Of a DNA stretch of 64,000 bases, positions 45,173 through 52,549 are shown piece by piece. The notes under the pieces are model-generated. The model was not told where the DNA came from. It ran no database searches and saw nothing but the letters and a program-made list of their open reading frames with translations. Position 1 is the stretch's first letter. Every line of letters begins with the position of its first letter. This stretch comes from Muribaculaceae bacterium (GTDB taxonomy: Bacteria > Bacteroidota > Bacteroidia > Bacteroidales > Muribaculaceae): contig JAIDSL010000097.1 in the NCBI GenBank assembly GCA_029061255.1, positions 1 to 64,000 of the forward strand, in the 5' to 3' direction. Made by a program: the position numbers and the translations under genes.

Positions 45173-45721
45173 TTACAGCAATGAAGCAAGATCAAAATAC
45201 ATCACTCGTGTTTGCTTATCTTCATCATCATTATTTAGAAATTGATAATTGTTTTTGATATAGAATGGAATAGCATCAACATATGCATCCACCGTGACGA
45301 ATCTACAACCGGATTTATTATTGATGATAAAATAGTCTTCTATAAATTCAAGAAGATAAGTTCCTATAGATTGGTGTTGGGCACACTTGGCAATTCCCAA
45401 TCTTCCAATTTTTATAGCAGGATAGCTTCGAAGCCTTTTCTCATTGACAAATTTATGCTTTCGAAAACGATTGAATTCCGTTTTGCTTTCAAAGTCAGAG
45501 ATGGATACTTTATCGTTGGCAAGACTGAAATATGCCATAACTTCATTTGTGTGTTTCTTTTCCACTACATAAGTCACAGCGAGTAAGGCATTTCGATATA
45601 GGGTGGATTCATTTAGTAAAAAATCATTTAGATCGTCATCTCCGCAATCAAAGGAGAAAATTGAGTCTCCAATGTCGAGACGTCTAACAGTACATGTCTC
45701 TTGAAATTCTTCGCGAGTCAT
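45173..45721 (-). CDS. GNAT acetyltransferase, toxin-like
   Basis: 182 residues. FSFDCGDDDLNDFLLNEST followed by TYVVEKKHTNEVMAYFSL and IKIGRLGIAKCAQHQSIGTYLL is the pattern of TacT-like GNAT enzymes, which acetylate aminoacyl-tRNA in known cases; the QSIGTYLL loop stands in the place of the acetyl-CoA-binding Q/RxxGxG/A (here Q-S-I-G-T). It follows a 50-residue gene after only 9 bases, on the same strand, as expected for antitoxin-toxin order. The segment DAYVDAIPFYIKNNYQFL with conserved Tyr is typical. The DNA is AT-rich. I infer a toxin, but the known partner families differ from the small protein here. Confidence 0.8.
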   Translation of the reverse strand: MTREEFQETCTVRRLDIGDSIFSFDCGDDDLNDFLLNESTLYRNALLAVTYVVEKKHTNEVMAYFSLANDKVSISDFESKTEFNRFRKHKFVNEKRLRSYPAIKIGRLGIAKCAQHQSIGTYLLEFIEDYFIINNKSGCRFVTVDAYVDAIPFYIKNNYQFLNNDDEDKQTRVMYFDLASLL

Positions 45722-45730
45722 ATCCTATTG

Positions 45731-45883
45731 TCAATTTATCAACATTTTTACGACAGTTTCATAAGAATGTCTGATTTGAGCTCTTTTTTCAGGAGACACT
45801 TTTGGAGGATTTTGCATTCGTTCTTCGAAGCGGCGCCCATCGTTGCCAAAAAGTATCGGTGTTTCTTTTATAGGTCTTGCCAT
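45731..45883 (-). CDS. Small 50-residue protein, putative antitoxin of the adjacent GNAT protein
   Basis: ATG at 45883, stop TGA at 45731-45733; 50 residues beginning MARPIKETPILFGNDGRRFE and ending SYETVVKMLIN. It is basic to neutral, with an ERMQNPPKVSPEKRAQIRH helix that could bind DNA or wrap the toxin. It precedes the GNAT gene by 9 bases. Conserved MARPIKETPxL small proteins paired with GNAT genes are common in Bacteroidales as I recall, but the function is not established. A well-formed promoter lies 47 bases upstream. Confidence 0.75.
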   Translation of the reverse strand: MARPIKETPILFGNDGRRFEERMQNPPKVSPEKRAQIRHSYETVVKMLIN

Positions 45884-45929
45884 TTCTTATTTCTTTATAT
45901 GTCCTTTATGTATATAACAAATTCTATGA

Positions 45930-45961
45930 CAAAATTAGTGAAATATTCGTAAGATAACAAA
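45930..45961 (-). promoter_or_regulatory. Promoter of the small-protein/GNAT pair
   Basis: TTTG (45961-45958), 20 bases, then TAATTTTG (45937-45930) on the minus strand, 47 bases before the small gene. It is divergent from, and nearly overlaps, the GH51 promoter. Confidence 0.6.
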
Positions 45962-45970
45962 TTTTTTCAT

Positions 45971-45978
45971 TAACTTTG
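45971..45978 (+). promoter_or_regulatory. Candidate -7 box for the GH51 gene
   Basis: TAACTTTG, 48 bases before the GH51 start. The -33 region holds only an imperfect TTCG at 45946-45949. Confidence 0.4.
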
Positions 45979-46026
45979 TTATTCAAATCTAAATTTCATG
46001 AAATAACTATCTAACAATATACATAA

Positions 46027-47580
46027 ATGAAACAATTAGCTTCTTTTGCTGCATTCGCAGCTCTCGCATTGTCTGCTTTCCCGGCATTTGCTGACCAGAA
46101 AGCCACTGTCAAACTTGACCTTGACAATGTTAACCCCGATCTTACTATCCCAGCTGAAATCTATGGCCAGTTTGCTGAGCATCTTGGCACATGTATTTAC
46201 GGCGGTCTATGGGTAGGTGAGGATTCTTCTATCCCTAACACCAACGGCTACCGCAACGATGTGCTTCAGGCACTCAAGGACCTGAAGGTGCCGGTGATGC
46301 GCTGGCCCGGAGGATGCTTTGCTGATGAATACCATTGGGTAGATGGCATTGGCCCGAAAAAAGACCGTCCCGTGATGATAAATAATAACTGGGGTGGAAC
46401 CGTAGAGGATAATTCCTTCGGTACTCATGAATTCTTCAACCTGTGCGAGCTCCTTGAGTGCGAACCATACCTTAGTGGCAATGTTGGAAGCGGTACGGTC
46501 GAAGAGCTCGCAAAGTGGGTGGAATATATCACAGCCGAGAATGGTCCGATGGCTGAGAAGCGCAAGGCTAACGGCCGTGAAAAACCTTGGAAACTGAAAT
46601 ATCTTGGTGTCGGCAACGAAAGCTGGGGTTGTGGTGGAAACTTCACTCCTGAGGATTATGCTTCAGAATACCGTCGCTATCAGACATATTGTCGAGATAT
46701 AGACGGCAACCGTCTCTATAAGATCGCATCCGGTGCCAGCGATTATGACTATAATTGGACTGATGTGCTGATGAAGAAGGCAAAAAACCATATGAAAGGT
46801 CTTTCTCTCCATTACTACACAGTGAAGGGTTGGGATGGAAGTAAGGGTTCTGCTACTCAGTTTGATAACGATGATTATTACTGGACCCTTGGGAAGTGCC
46901 TGGAGATAGAGCCTGTCATCATGAAGCATGATTCTATCATGAATGTCTATGATCCAAAAAAGAGGGTCGCACTCCTCGTTGATGAATGGGGCACCTGGTG
47001 GGATGAGGAACCCGGTACTGTTCCCGGACATCTTTATCAGCAGAACACAATGCGTGATGCCATGGTAGCAGCTCTCAGCCTTAACGTATTCAACCGCCAC
47101 ACTGACCGCGTGAAGATGGCAAATATTGCCCAAATCGCCAATGTGCTCCAGTCTATGGTGCTGACAAAGGGCGACAAGATGGTGCTCACACCGACTTATT
47201 ACGTATTCAAGATGTATGCTCCTCACCAGGATGCTACTTTCATTCCGCTTGAAGTAGAGACTTCGATACGTGACGTGCGCGATGGCCGCAAAGTGCCTAC
47301 CATCAATGCCACGGCATCGCAGAAAGATGGCAAAGTCAATGTGACACTCACCAATATCGACCTCAAGGAAAAAGCAGAAGTGACAATACCCTTCTCAAAG
47401 CTTGGCAAGAATGCAGTAAGCGGCGAAATCCTGACTTCCGCAACCCCCAATGACTACAACGACTTTGATAATCCTGACAAGGTGAAGTTAGCTCCATTCA
47501 AAGGCTACAAAATCACAAAAGATGGCCTTCAGGTGACACTCCCCCCGATGTCAATCGTTGCCCTCAGCATTGCCCAATAA
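46027..47580 (+). CDS. GH51 alpha-L-arabinofuranosidase
   Basis: 517 residues with a signal peptide ending FAFA-D-type (SAFPAFADQ). The GH51 core begins [18 protein letters not shown]. Glu198 in GVGNESWG is the acid/base and Glu320 in [10 protein letters not shown] the nucleophile, and [13 protein letters not shown] is the typical conserved strand. The C-terminal 130 residues form the beta-sandwich of the family. It removes alpha-L-arabinofuranose from arabinoxylan, and the gene neighbourhood (GH115, GH43, XylE) supports xylan side-chain removal. A candidate promoter is upstream. Confidence 0.95.
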   Translation: MKQLASFAAFAALALSAFPAFADQKATVKLDLDNVNPDLTIPAEIYGQFAEHLGTCIYGGLWVGEDSSIPNTNGYRNDVLQALKDLKVPVMRWPGGCFADEYHWVDGIGPKKDRPVMINNNWGGTVEDNSFGTHEFFNLCELLECEPYLSGNVGSGTVEELAKWVEYITAENGPMAEKRKANGREKPWKLKYLGVGNESWGCGGNFTPEDYASEYRRYQTYCRDIDGNRLYKIASGASDYDYNWTDVLMKKAKNHMKGLSLHYYTVKGWDGSKGSATQFDNDDYYWTLGKCLEIEPVIMKHDSIMNVYDPKKRVALLVDEWGTWWDEEPGTVPGHLYQQNTMRDAMVAALSLNVFNRHTDRVKMANIAQIANVLQSMVLTKGDKMVLTPTYYVFKMYAPHQDATFIPLEVETSIRDVRDGRKVPTINATASQKDGKVNVTLTNIDLKEKAEVTIPFSKLGKNAVSGEILTSATPNDYNDFDNPDKVKLAPFKGYKITKDGLQVTLPPMSIVALSIAQ

Positions 47581-47615
47581 TATAATTTGTATTAATTTGG
47601 TAACTTCGTGAGTTG

Positions 47616-48482
47616 TTATTGCTTATTCCAATCAGTAAAAGAGTAAGTTGCCTCAACTTTTTCCTCGATCTCATCCGGAAGCTCAGGGAAGAAATCAAAT
47701 CCGGTTATCTTCTCCACTTCATCGATAGAAGTGGCATAATCCTGCATATTTCCCGGACATTTCATGTGGGGATATACGAAAGCAATGCCCCTCGGCTCAT
47801 TGAGATAGGGCGCAAGAAGCACCTTGAAGAATGCTCCCGGCACACGGACTTTTGATGATTCTATATATGTGTTATCATCGTCAGTGTATATTGGTCCGGC
47901 AATTATCATGACAGCAGAATCACGCTTTGCCCAAATGCGCTCTTTCTCTTCGAGCCTTTCCCATGCCCCGGCGTTCAGGTCATGAAGCTGCGGACACATG
48001 TTTGCCATCACGAAGCAGTCGTTCATGGCTTGCTCGCTCCATTTCTGGTCGGCGGCAGGGCACATATGTCCCCGGTCAAAGCCCGAGCGTGTATAATCAC
48101 TATGTTTCGTGCATCCGTCTATTTCAGAATCCTGCCAGAAATTATCACTGCGGCTCACCTCATTGCTCACCTCTGTGCCGAGGAGTTCCCATGCCACATA
48201 GTTTGGCGTTCGGTTGTCTTTATTGAATGATAAGGTGAATCCTGTGTATCCTTTCACTTGGGAAGTGAGCCCGGTTGGAATTGTCACATTTTCCAATCCA
48301 TCGTAGTGATTGGGAGCAGGTGCGACAGGTATTTCAGGAGTCGGTTCATCAGGAGAGACCGGCATCTTTGGTTCATCCTTGCCTGTATTGCAGGAATAGA
48401 ATGTGGGCATCAGCATCGCCATGGCCAAAGCCATCAGTGCAGAATGATGCGTGTTTCGGTAGATTGATCCAATATGTTTCAT
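47616..48482 (-). CDS. Secreted DNA/RNA non-specific endonuclease (NUC1 family) lipoprotein
   Basis: 288 residues with a long signal and a cysteine at residue 31 (FYSC), a loose lipobox accepted in Bacteroidetes; a start at Met17 would give a shorter signal. A proline-rich linker (about 40-60) precedes the nuclease domain. The DRGH motif with His139 as base (SGFDRGHMCPAADQ) and the Asn of NDCFVMANMCPQ are the His-Me finger and metal ligand of the NUC1 family. It degrades DNA and RNA outside the inner membrane. Its position within the xylan locus, last on the minus strand after xylE, is unexpected; a hairpin separates it from xylE. Activity should be retained. Confidence 0.9.
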   Translation of the reverse strand: MKHIGSIYRNTHHSALMALAMAMLMPTFYSCNTGKDEPKMPVSPDEPTPEIPVAPAPNHYDGLENVTIPTGLTSQVKGYTGFTLSFNKDNRTPNYVAWELLGTEVSNEVSRSDNFWQDSEIDGCTKHSDYTRSGFDRGHMCPAADQKWSEQAMNDCFVMANMCPQLHDLNAGAWERLEEKERIWAKRDSAVMIIAGPIYTDDDNTYIESSKVRVPGAFFKVLLAPYLNEPRGIAFVYPHMKCPGNMQDYATSIDEVEKITGFDFFPELPDEIEEKVEATYSFTDWNKQ

Positions 48483-48514
48483 TGTTGAAAAGCGTTAGTT
48501 TTATATAAACGTGG

Positions 48515-48546
48515 AAGACCTCGGGAGTATTGCATCCCGAGGTCTT
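48515..48546. other. Strong hairpin between xylE and the nuclease gene
   Basis: AAGACCTCGGGA and TCCCGAGGTCTT make a perfect 12-bp stem with an 8-base loop. No T tract follows on either strand, so it may be a processing or stability site rather than a full terminator. Confidence 0.65.
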
Positions 48547-48548
48547 TC

Positions 48549-48590
48549 AATATACGCGCACTACGCGATACGCGCTACGCATTACGCATC
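48549..48590. repeat. Short-word repetitive spacer after xylE
   Basis: TACGC-type words repeat (CACTACGCGATACGCG, then CTACGCATTACGCAT). The last of them overlap the xylE stop region. No other feature is seen in this spacer. Confidence 0.55.
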
Positions 48591-50066
48591 CCGGCGTTTC
48601 TTCCAAAGAGCTGTCATGTCTTCGAGCGTCTTGCCCTTGGTCTCAGGCACGAGCTTGGCTACGAACCATGCCGCTATGATACAGATCACTCCATATAGGG
48701 CGTAGGCGAAGAAGTGCCCGAAACGAGTGCCCATGTCTCCCATACTCATATTATACATCGGCACGAATGTGCTTGAGACAATAAAGTTGAAAATCCACTG
48801 GAAAGCCACTGCTATGGCTGTAGCCTGCGAGCGGATGGTGTTCGGGAATATTTCTGAGATGAGCACCCAGCAGATTGGTCCCCATGAGAACATGAAAGAT
48901 GCTGAGTAGATCATGATGCTTACTACAGGGAAGATGGCCGGAAGGGTAGTGACGTTGGAGAGTGCAACGCCAAGTGCTCCTATTGCCATTCCGATAGAAC
49001 CCCATATAAGCAGAGGCTTACGTCCTAATTTTTCTACTGTGAAGACAGCCACAAGAGTGAATGCTATGTTTACGATACCCATGATGACGGTCTGTACCAT
49101 CGGGTTGCCCATATTCATGGATTCGAAGATACGAGGAGCGTAATATAGCACTGCGTTGATGCCGACAGCCTGCTGGAACACTGAGAGCATGACACCGATG
49201 AATACAACCATGATGCCAAACGAGAAGAGCTTCTCGCTTTTTACAGACACTGTGTTCTTGATGTCTTGAAGAATCTCCTCTGCCTTAGTTTTGCCGTTGA
49301 TCTTGGTCAGAACCTTCAGCGACTGTGCGTCTCTTCCTGTCATTGCGAGATAGCGTGGGGATTCCGGCACGAAGCAGACGAGCAGCGTGAAGAGTCCTGC
49401 CACGTAGCCTTCCGACCCGAACATATAGCGCCAACCCGTCTGGATTGTCCATTCATCGGAAGATGAACTCACCTGATATACAGTCTCACCGATTTTCTCG
49501 ATGATAGGCTGTGTATGCTCGCCAAGGATGAGAAAGTTGACGAAATAGACCACGAGCTGACCGAAGATGATGGCAAATTGGTTCCATGATACAAGTGTAC
49601 CGCGAAGATTGGATGGCGCTACCTCTGCAATATACATCGGGCAGATTGCAGAAGCAAGTCCCACTCCGAAACCTCCTATTATACGGTAGATATTGAATGT
49701 AATGAGAAGATGGAAAGATGGCTGTCCATATTCATGGATTAGAAATTCGGGATAATATGAGCCAAGAGCAGAGATGAAGAAAAATACGCCGGCAATGAAT
49801 AAGGCTGCTTTTCGTCCCCAGCGGGTGGCTATGAATCCGGAGACAGCTGCTCCGATGATGCATCCTAAAAGTGCGCTTGACGATGTGATGCCGTGGATTG
49901 TGTCGGTGTAGACGAAGTCTTTCGCACCGAGGAAGAAGGCCTGCAGGCCCTTTTCTGCTCCGGATATTACGGCAGTGTCATATCCGAAGAGCAAGCCGCC
50001 GAGCACCGCTACGAGCACTATCCCGAAGAGGTAAGCTTTGCTGCCTTGGTTGTTGTTTGAATTCAT
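48582..50066 (-). CDS. xylE: D-xylose:H+ symporter (MFS sugar porter)
   Basis: 494 residues, twelve transmembrane segments. Sugar-porter signatures are all present: GYDTAVISGAEKGLQ near the start, RWGRKAALF and EKLGRKPLLI in the two intracellular loops, PESPRYLAM after the sixth segment, and PETKGKTLEDM at the end. The motif FQQAVGINAVLYYAPRIFESM fits XylE-like substrate binding (QQxxGxN and YY). It imports xylose or a related pentose with protons. It lies among xylanolytic genes, so xylose is the likely substrate. It follows GH105-DUF2264 on the same strand, 83 bases downstream. Confidence 0.92.
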   Translation of the reverse strand: MNSNNNQGSKAYLFGIVLVAVLGGLLFGYDTAVISGAEKGLQAFFLGAKDFVYTDTIHGITSSSALLGCIIGAAVSGFIATRWGRKAALFIAGVFFFISALGSYYPEFLIHEYGQPSFHLLITFNIYRIIGGFGVGLASAICPMYIAEVAPSNLRGTLVSWNQFAIIFGQLVVYFVNFLILGEHTQPIIEKIGETVYQVSSSSDEWTIQTGWRYMFGSEGYVAGLFTLLVCFVPESPRYLAMTGRDAQSLKVLTKINGKTKAEEILQDIKNTVSVKSEKLFSFGIMVVFIGVMLSVFQQAVGINAVLYYAPRIFESMNMGNPMVQTVIMGIVNIAFTLVAVFTVEKLGRKPLLIWGSIGMAIGALGVALSNVTTLPAIFPVVSIMIYSASFMFSWGPICWVLISEIFPNTIRSQATAIAVAFQWIFNFIVSSTFVPMYNMSMGDMGTRFGHFFAYALYGVICIIAAWFVAKLVPETKGKTLEDMTALWKKRRDA

Positions 50067-50149
50067 GGTTTTATGGTTGTTAAGTTGTTAAGTTGTCGAG
50101 TTGTCAAAACTTAAGACTTAAGACTTAAGACTCAAGACTTAAGTCTCAA
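50067..50149. repeat. Repetitive spacer with five ACTTAAG 7-mers
   Basis: Starts with GTTGTTAAGTTGTTAAGTTG, then from 50109 to 50143 five near-identical 7-mers (ACTTAAG four times, ACTCAAG once). Lies between the GH105-DUF2264 stop and the xylE start. Confidence 0.7.
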
Positions 50150-52468
50150 TTAGTAAAGATCTTTCGTCTTAGGCCCATCATCCCATCTATGGTCTTTGGG
50201 GAATGGTTGTCCGCTCCATGCTTTTTGGTTGGTGGTAGGAAGAGGGGCATCAGTCCAGAAAGGATGTGATGCCGGAAGCCCGAGAGGCAAGAAAGCCAGC
50301 GATGTCATATAGAGGCTTCCGTTGTTTGTATACCAGTCAGCGATATTCGGCTGTCTTCCGGCAAATCCGATAGTAAGGAATCCACCCTCGTTGAAGTTTT
50401 CCTTGCCGTCATACATCGAATGCATCACTGACGTAAGAGCGTTGCGCACCTGACCGTTGGTAAGACCTGCAGGTAGCTTCTCATACCATGCCATGAGTGC
50501 AAGCGGTTGCATGGTGGCCATTCTGTAAGGGATAGAACGTCCGAAGACAGGGAATGTGCCTTCCGGTGAGATCATGCGTTCAAGCACTATGCTATATTTC
50601 TGAGCTCGCTTCAAAGCGCGGTCATAATATTTTGGATAGTGTATCCTGGTGTGCCGGTTGGCATCCTTCATATTCTGCAGAGTCTCAAGATACATTGGAT
50701 GAAACACATAGCTGCTGTAATAATCGAATGCGAAATCAGGGCCATCGGCATACCAACCGTCGCCGGCATACCATTCTTCCATCTTCCTGATGGCTGAATT
50801 CACTCTGTAATCATCATGGTCTCTTCCAGCTTTGGCCATAAAACTTTCTATGATGGATGAGAAGAGTAGCCAGTTTGTATAAGGAGGGTCTATCTTTCTT
50901 ATATTGCGGAAGTTTTCGAGATAGCGTTCCTTTGTCTTGTCATCAAGAGGCATCCAAAGGGCATCATATGCTCTTACGAAGCTTTCGGCTATGTATGCTG
51001 CATCCACCATTATTTGTCCTTCGCCTTGCCACAGCAAGCAGTCAGGTGAATTAGGGTCTACGGCATTGGCATAGCTCTTGAGAGCCATTTCCCTGAGTTC
51101 CTTCCGCATCTTTCCTTCTTCTGTGTCATCGTCGGGAAGGGCGAGCCATGGGGCGATTCCTGCCATAAGTCGACCAAAAGTCTCCATATAAGTCACTTTC
51201 TTATTTCTGCCGTCCCAGTTGGGGCTGACCTCTACTATCATATCCTCCTGAAGCTTTCCGTCGGCCATTTTGCTCAGCACCGGATAAGCTATCTGATATG
51301 CAAGATCAGTCCAGTATTTACGGTCGGGATTGCTGCCTTTTTCAAGATGCTTGGCATATTCGCAAGCTGCTAATAGAAATGCTCCGGTGCCGAAATCAGA
51401 TGTGGAGTTTTTGTCTACAACCTGTCCGGGAATGGCTTTCTCGCCGATAGGCTGCACATAACCAACCCTGCCGTCTTTCTGCAGAGCCGTGTTGCTCAGG
51501 TAGTTCCATCCGTTAAGCGCTGCGTCAAGATATTTAGGGTCAGTCAGGTATCCGTTGTTCAGCCCCCATAGCAGCCCATATGTGAAGAAGGCTGTGCCGC
51601 TTGTCTCCGGTCCGGGAGCATGTGCCTCATCGAGCATGGATCGACTCCAATATCCTCCGGGCTGCTGGCTGGCTACGACAGCATCGGCGAGCTCTCGGAA
51701 ACGCTGCTCGAATATGTCGCGGTGCTTATAGTCTTTTGGAAGATCTTGCAATACTTTTGCAAGCCCTGCAAGCACCCAACCGTCGCCGCGAGCCCAGAAA
51801 TCCTTCTTCCCGTTGGCGCTCTCATGTTTCGGGTAGACATATTTGGCATCCCTGTAGTAAAGATGCTCATCTTTGTCATACATGATGCTGTCTGCATATA
51901 TGAAGTATTCATACAGTTTGTCGAGATATTTCTGGTTGCCTGTGATATTATACATCTTGGTCATCACGGGCATCACCATGTATAAGCCGTCTGCCCACCA
52001 CCAATAGTCATTCTGTGGTGTCGACATCTGGTGTTCCATCACTTCTCTCGCGCGTCTTATCCTTTTGTCGTCAGGAAGGATATTGTATAGGTCGGCATAC
52101 GTCTGGAAGCATATCTGCCAGTCGCCAAACATTACATGGTCTGGCGATTCTCCATATGATGCGTATTTCCATTTGCTTTTGTCGTTACCCTTGGCTCCTT
52201 TCCATTCGTTATGTTCAGCCCAGTCTTCAGAATACTTGAGCCAATCAGGATTTCCCATAAGCTTGTAGGCCTCCATGTTTCCGGTGTGATAAGCTGCCAC
52301 ATGCCAGAAAGGGGTTGCCTCCGCGCTGTTGTTCTTCTGCCAATTGTTGTTGACTTTAGCAATTATGTCTCTCACTTTCTGTGCTTCTTTCGTCTTGTCT
52401 GCAGCTAATGCAGCGGTGAATGCTGACGTGAGCAGCGCGAGTATTATGGTAAGTCTGATTCGGTTCAT
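50150..52468 (-). CDS. GH105 unsaturated-uronyl hydrolase fused to DUF2264
   Basis: 772 residues with a signal peptide ending TAALA. Residues about 30-370 are GH105: ATPFWHVAAYHTGN, SYGESPDHVMFGDWQICFQT, WWWADGLYMVMPVM and WARGDGWVLAGLAKVLQD, the last with the family Asp. Members remove unsaturated uronic acid from oligosaccharides made by lyases. Residues about 375-760 are a DUF2264 domain (VEVSPNWDGRNKKVTYMETF; WYADGPDFAFDYYSSYVFHP; LAFLPLGLPASHPFW), also an (alpha/alpha)6-type fold. The fusion suggests two consecutive steps on uronic-acid-bearing chains. It has its own promoter downstream of GH115. Its product could feed KDG formation and hence kdgK-eda. Confidence 0.88.
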   Translation of the reverse strand: MNRIRLTIILALLTSAFTAALAADKTKEAQKVRDIIAKVNNNWQKNNSAEATPFWHVAAYHTGNMEAYKLMGNPDWLKYSEDWAEHNEWKGAKGNDKSKWKYASYGESPDHVMFGDWQICFQTYADLYNILPDDKRIRRAREVMEHQMSTPQNDYWWWADGLYMVMPVMTKMYNITGNQKYLDKLYEYFIYADSIMYDKDEHLYYRDAKYVYPKHESANGKKDFWARGDGWVLAGLAKVLQDLPKDYKHRDIFEQRFRELADAVVASQQPGGYWSRSMLDEAHAPGPETSGTAFFTYGLLWGLNNGYLTDPKYLDAALNGWNYLSNTALQKDGRVGYVQPIGEKAIPGQVVDKNSTSDFGTGAFLLAACEYAKHLEKGSNPDRKYWTDLAYQIAYPVLSKMADGKLQEDMIVEVSPNWDGRNKKVTYMETFGRLMAGIAPWLALPDDDTEEGKMRKELREMALKSYANAVDPNSPDCLLWQGEGQIMVDAAYIAESFVRAYDALWMPLDDKTKERYLENFRNIRKIDPPYTNWLLFSSIIESFMAKAGRDHDDYRVNSAIRKMEEWYAGDGWYADGPDFAFDYYSSYVFHPMYLETLQNMKDANRHTRIHYPKYYDRALKRAQKYSIVLERMISPEGTFPVFGRSIPYRMATMQPLALMAWYEKLPAGLTNGQVRNALTSVMHSMYDGKENFNEGGFLTIGFAGRQPNIADWYTNNGSLYMTSLAFLPLGLPASHPFWTDAPLPTTNQKAWSGQPFPKDHRWDDGPKTKDLY

Positions 52469-52502
52469 GATTTTAAGGTGGGTGAAAGATGAAATACGTT
52501 CA

Positions 52503-52533
52503 CAAAATTAATAAAATTTTCTAAATCGACAAA
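52503..52533 (-). promoter_or_regulatory. Promoter of GH105-DUF2264 (and xylE)
   Basis: TTTG (52533-52530), 19 bases, then TAATTTTG (52510-52503) on the minus strand, 35 bases before the start codon at 52468. An excellent match to the Bacteroidetes pattern. Confidence 0.7.
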
Positions 52534-52549
52534 GTGGATTGTCAATTAG

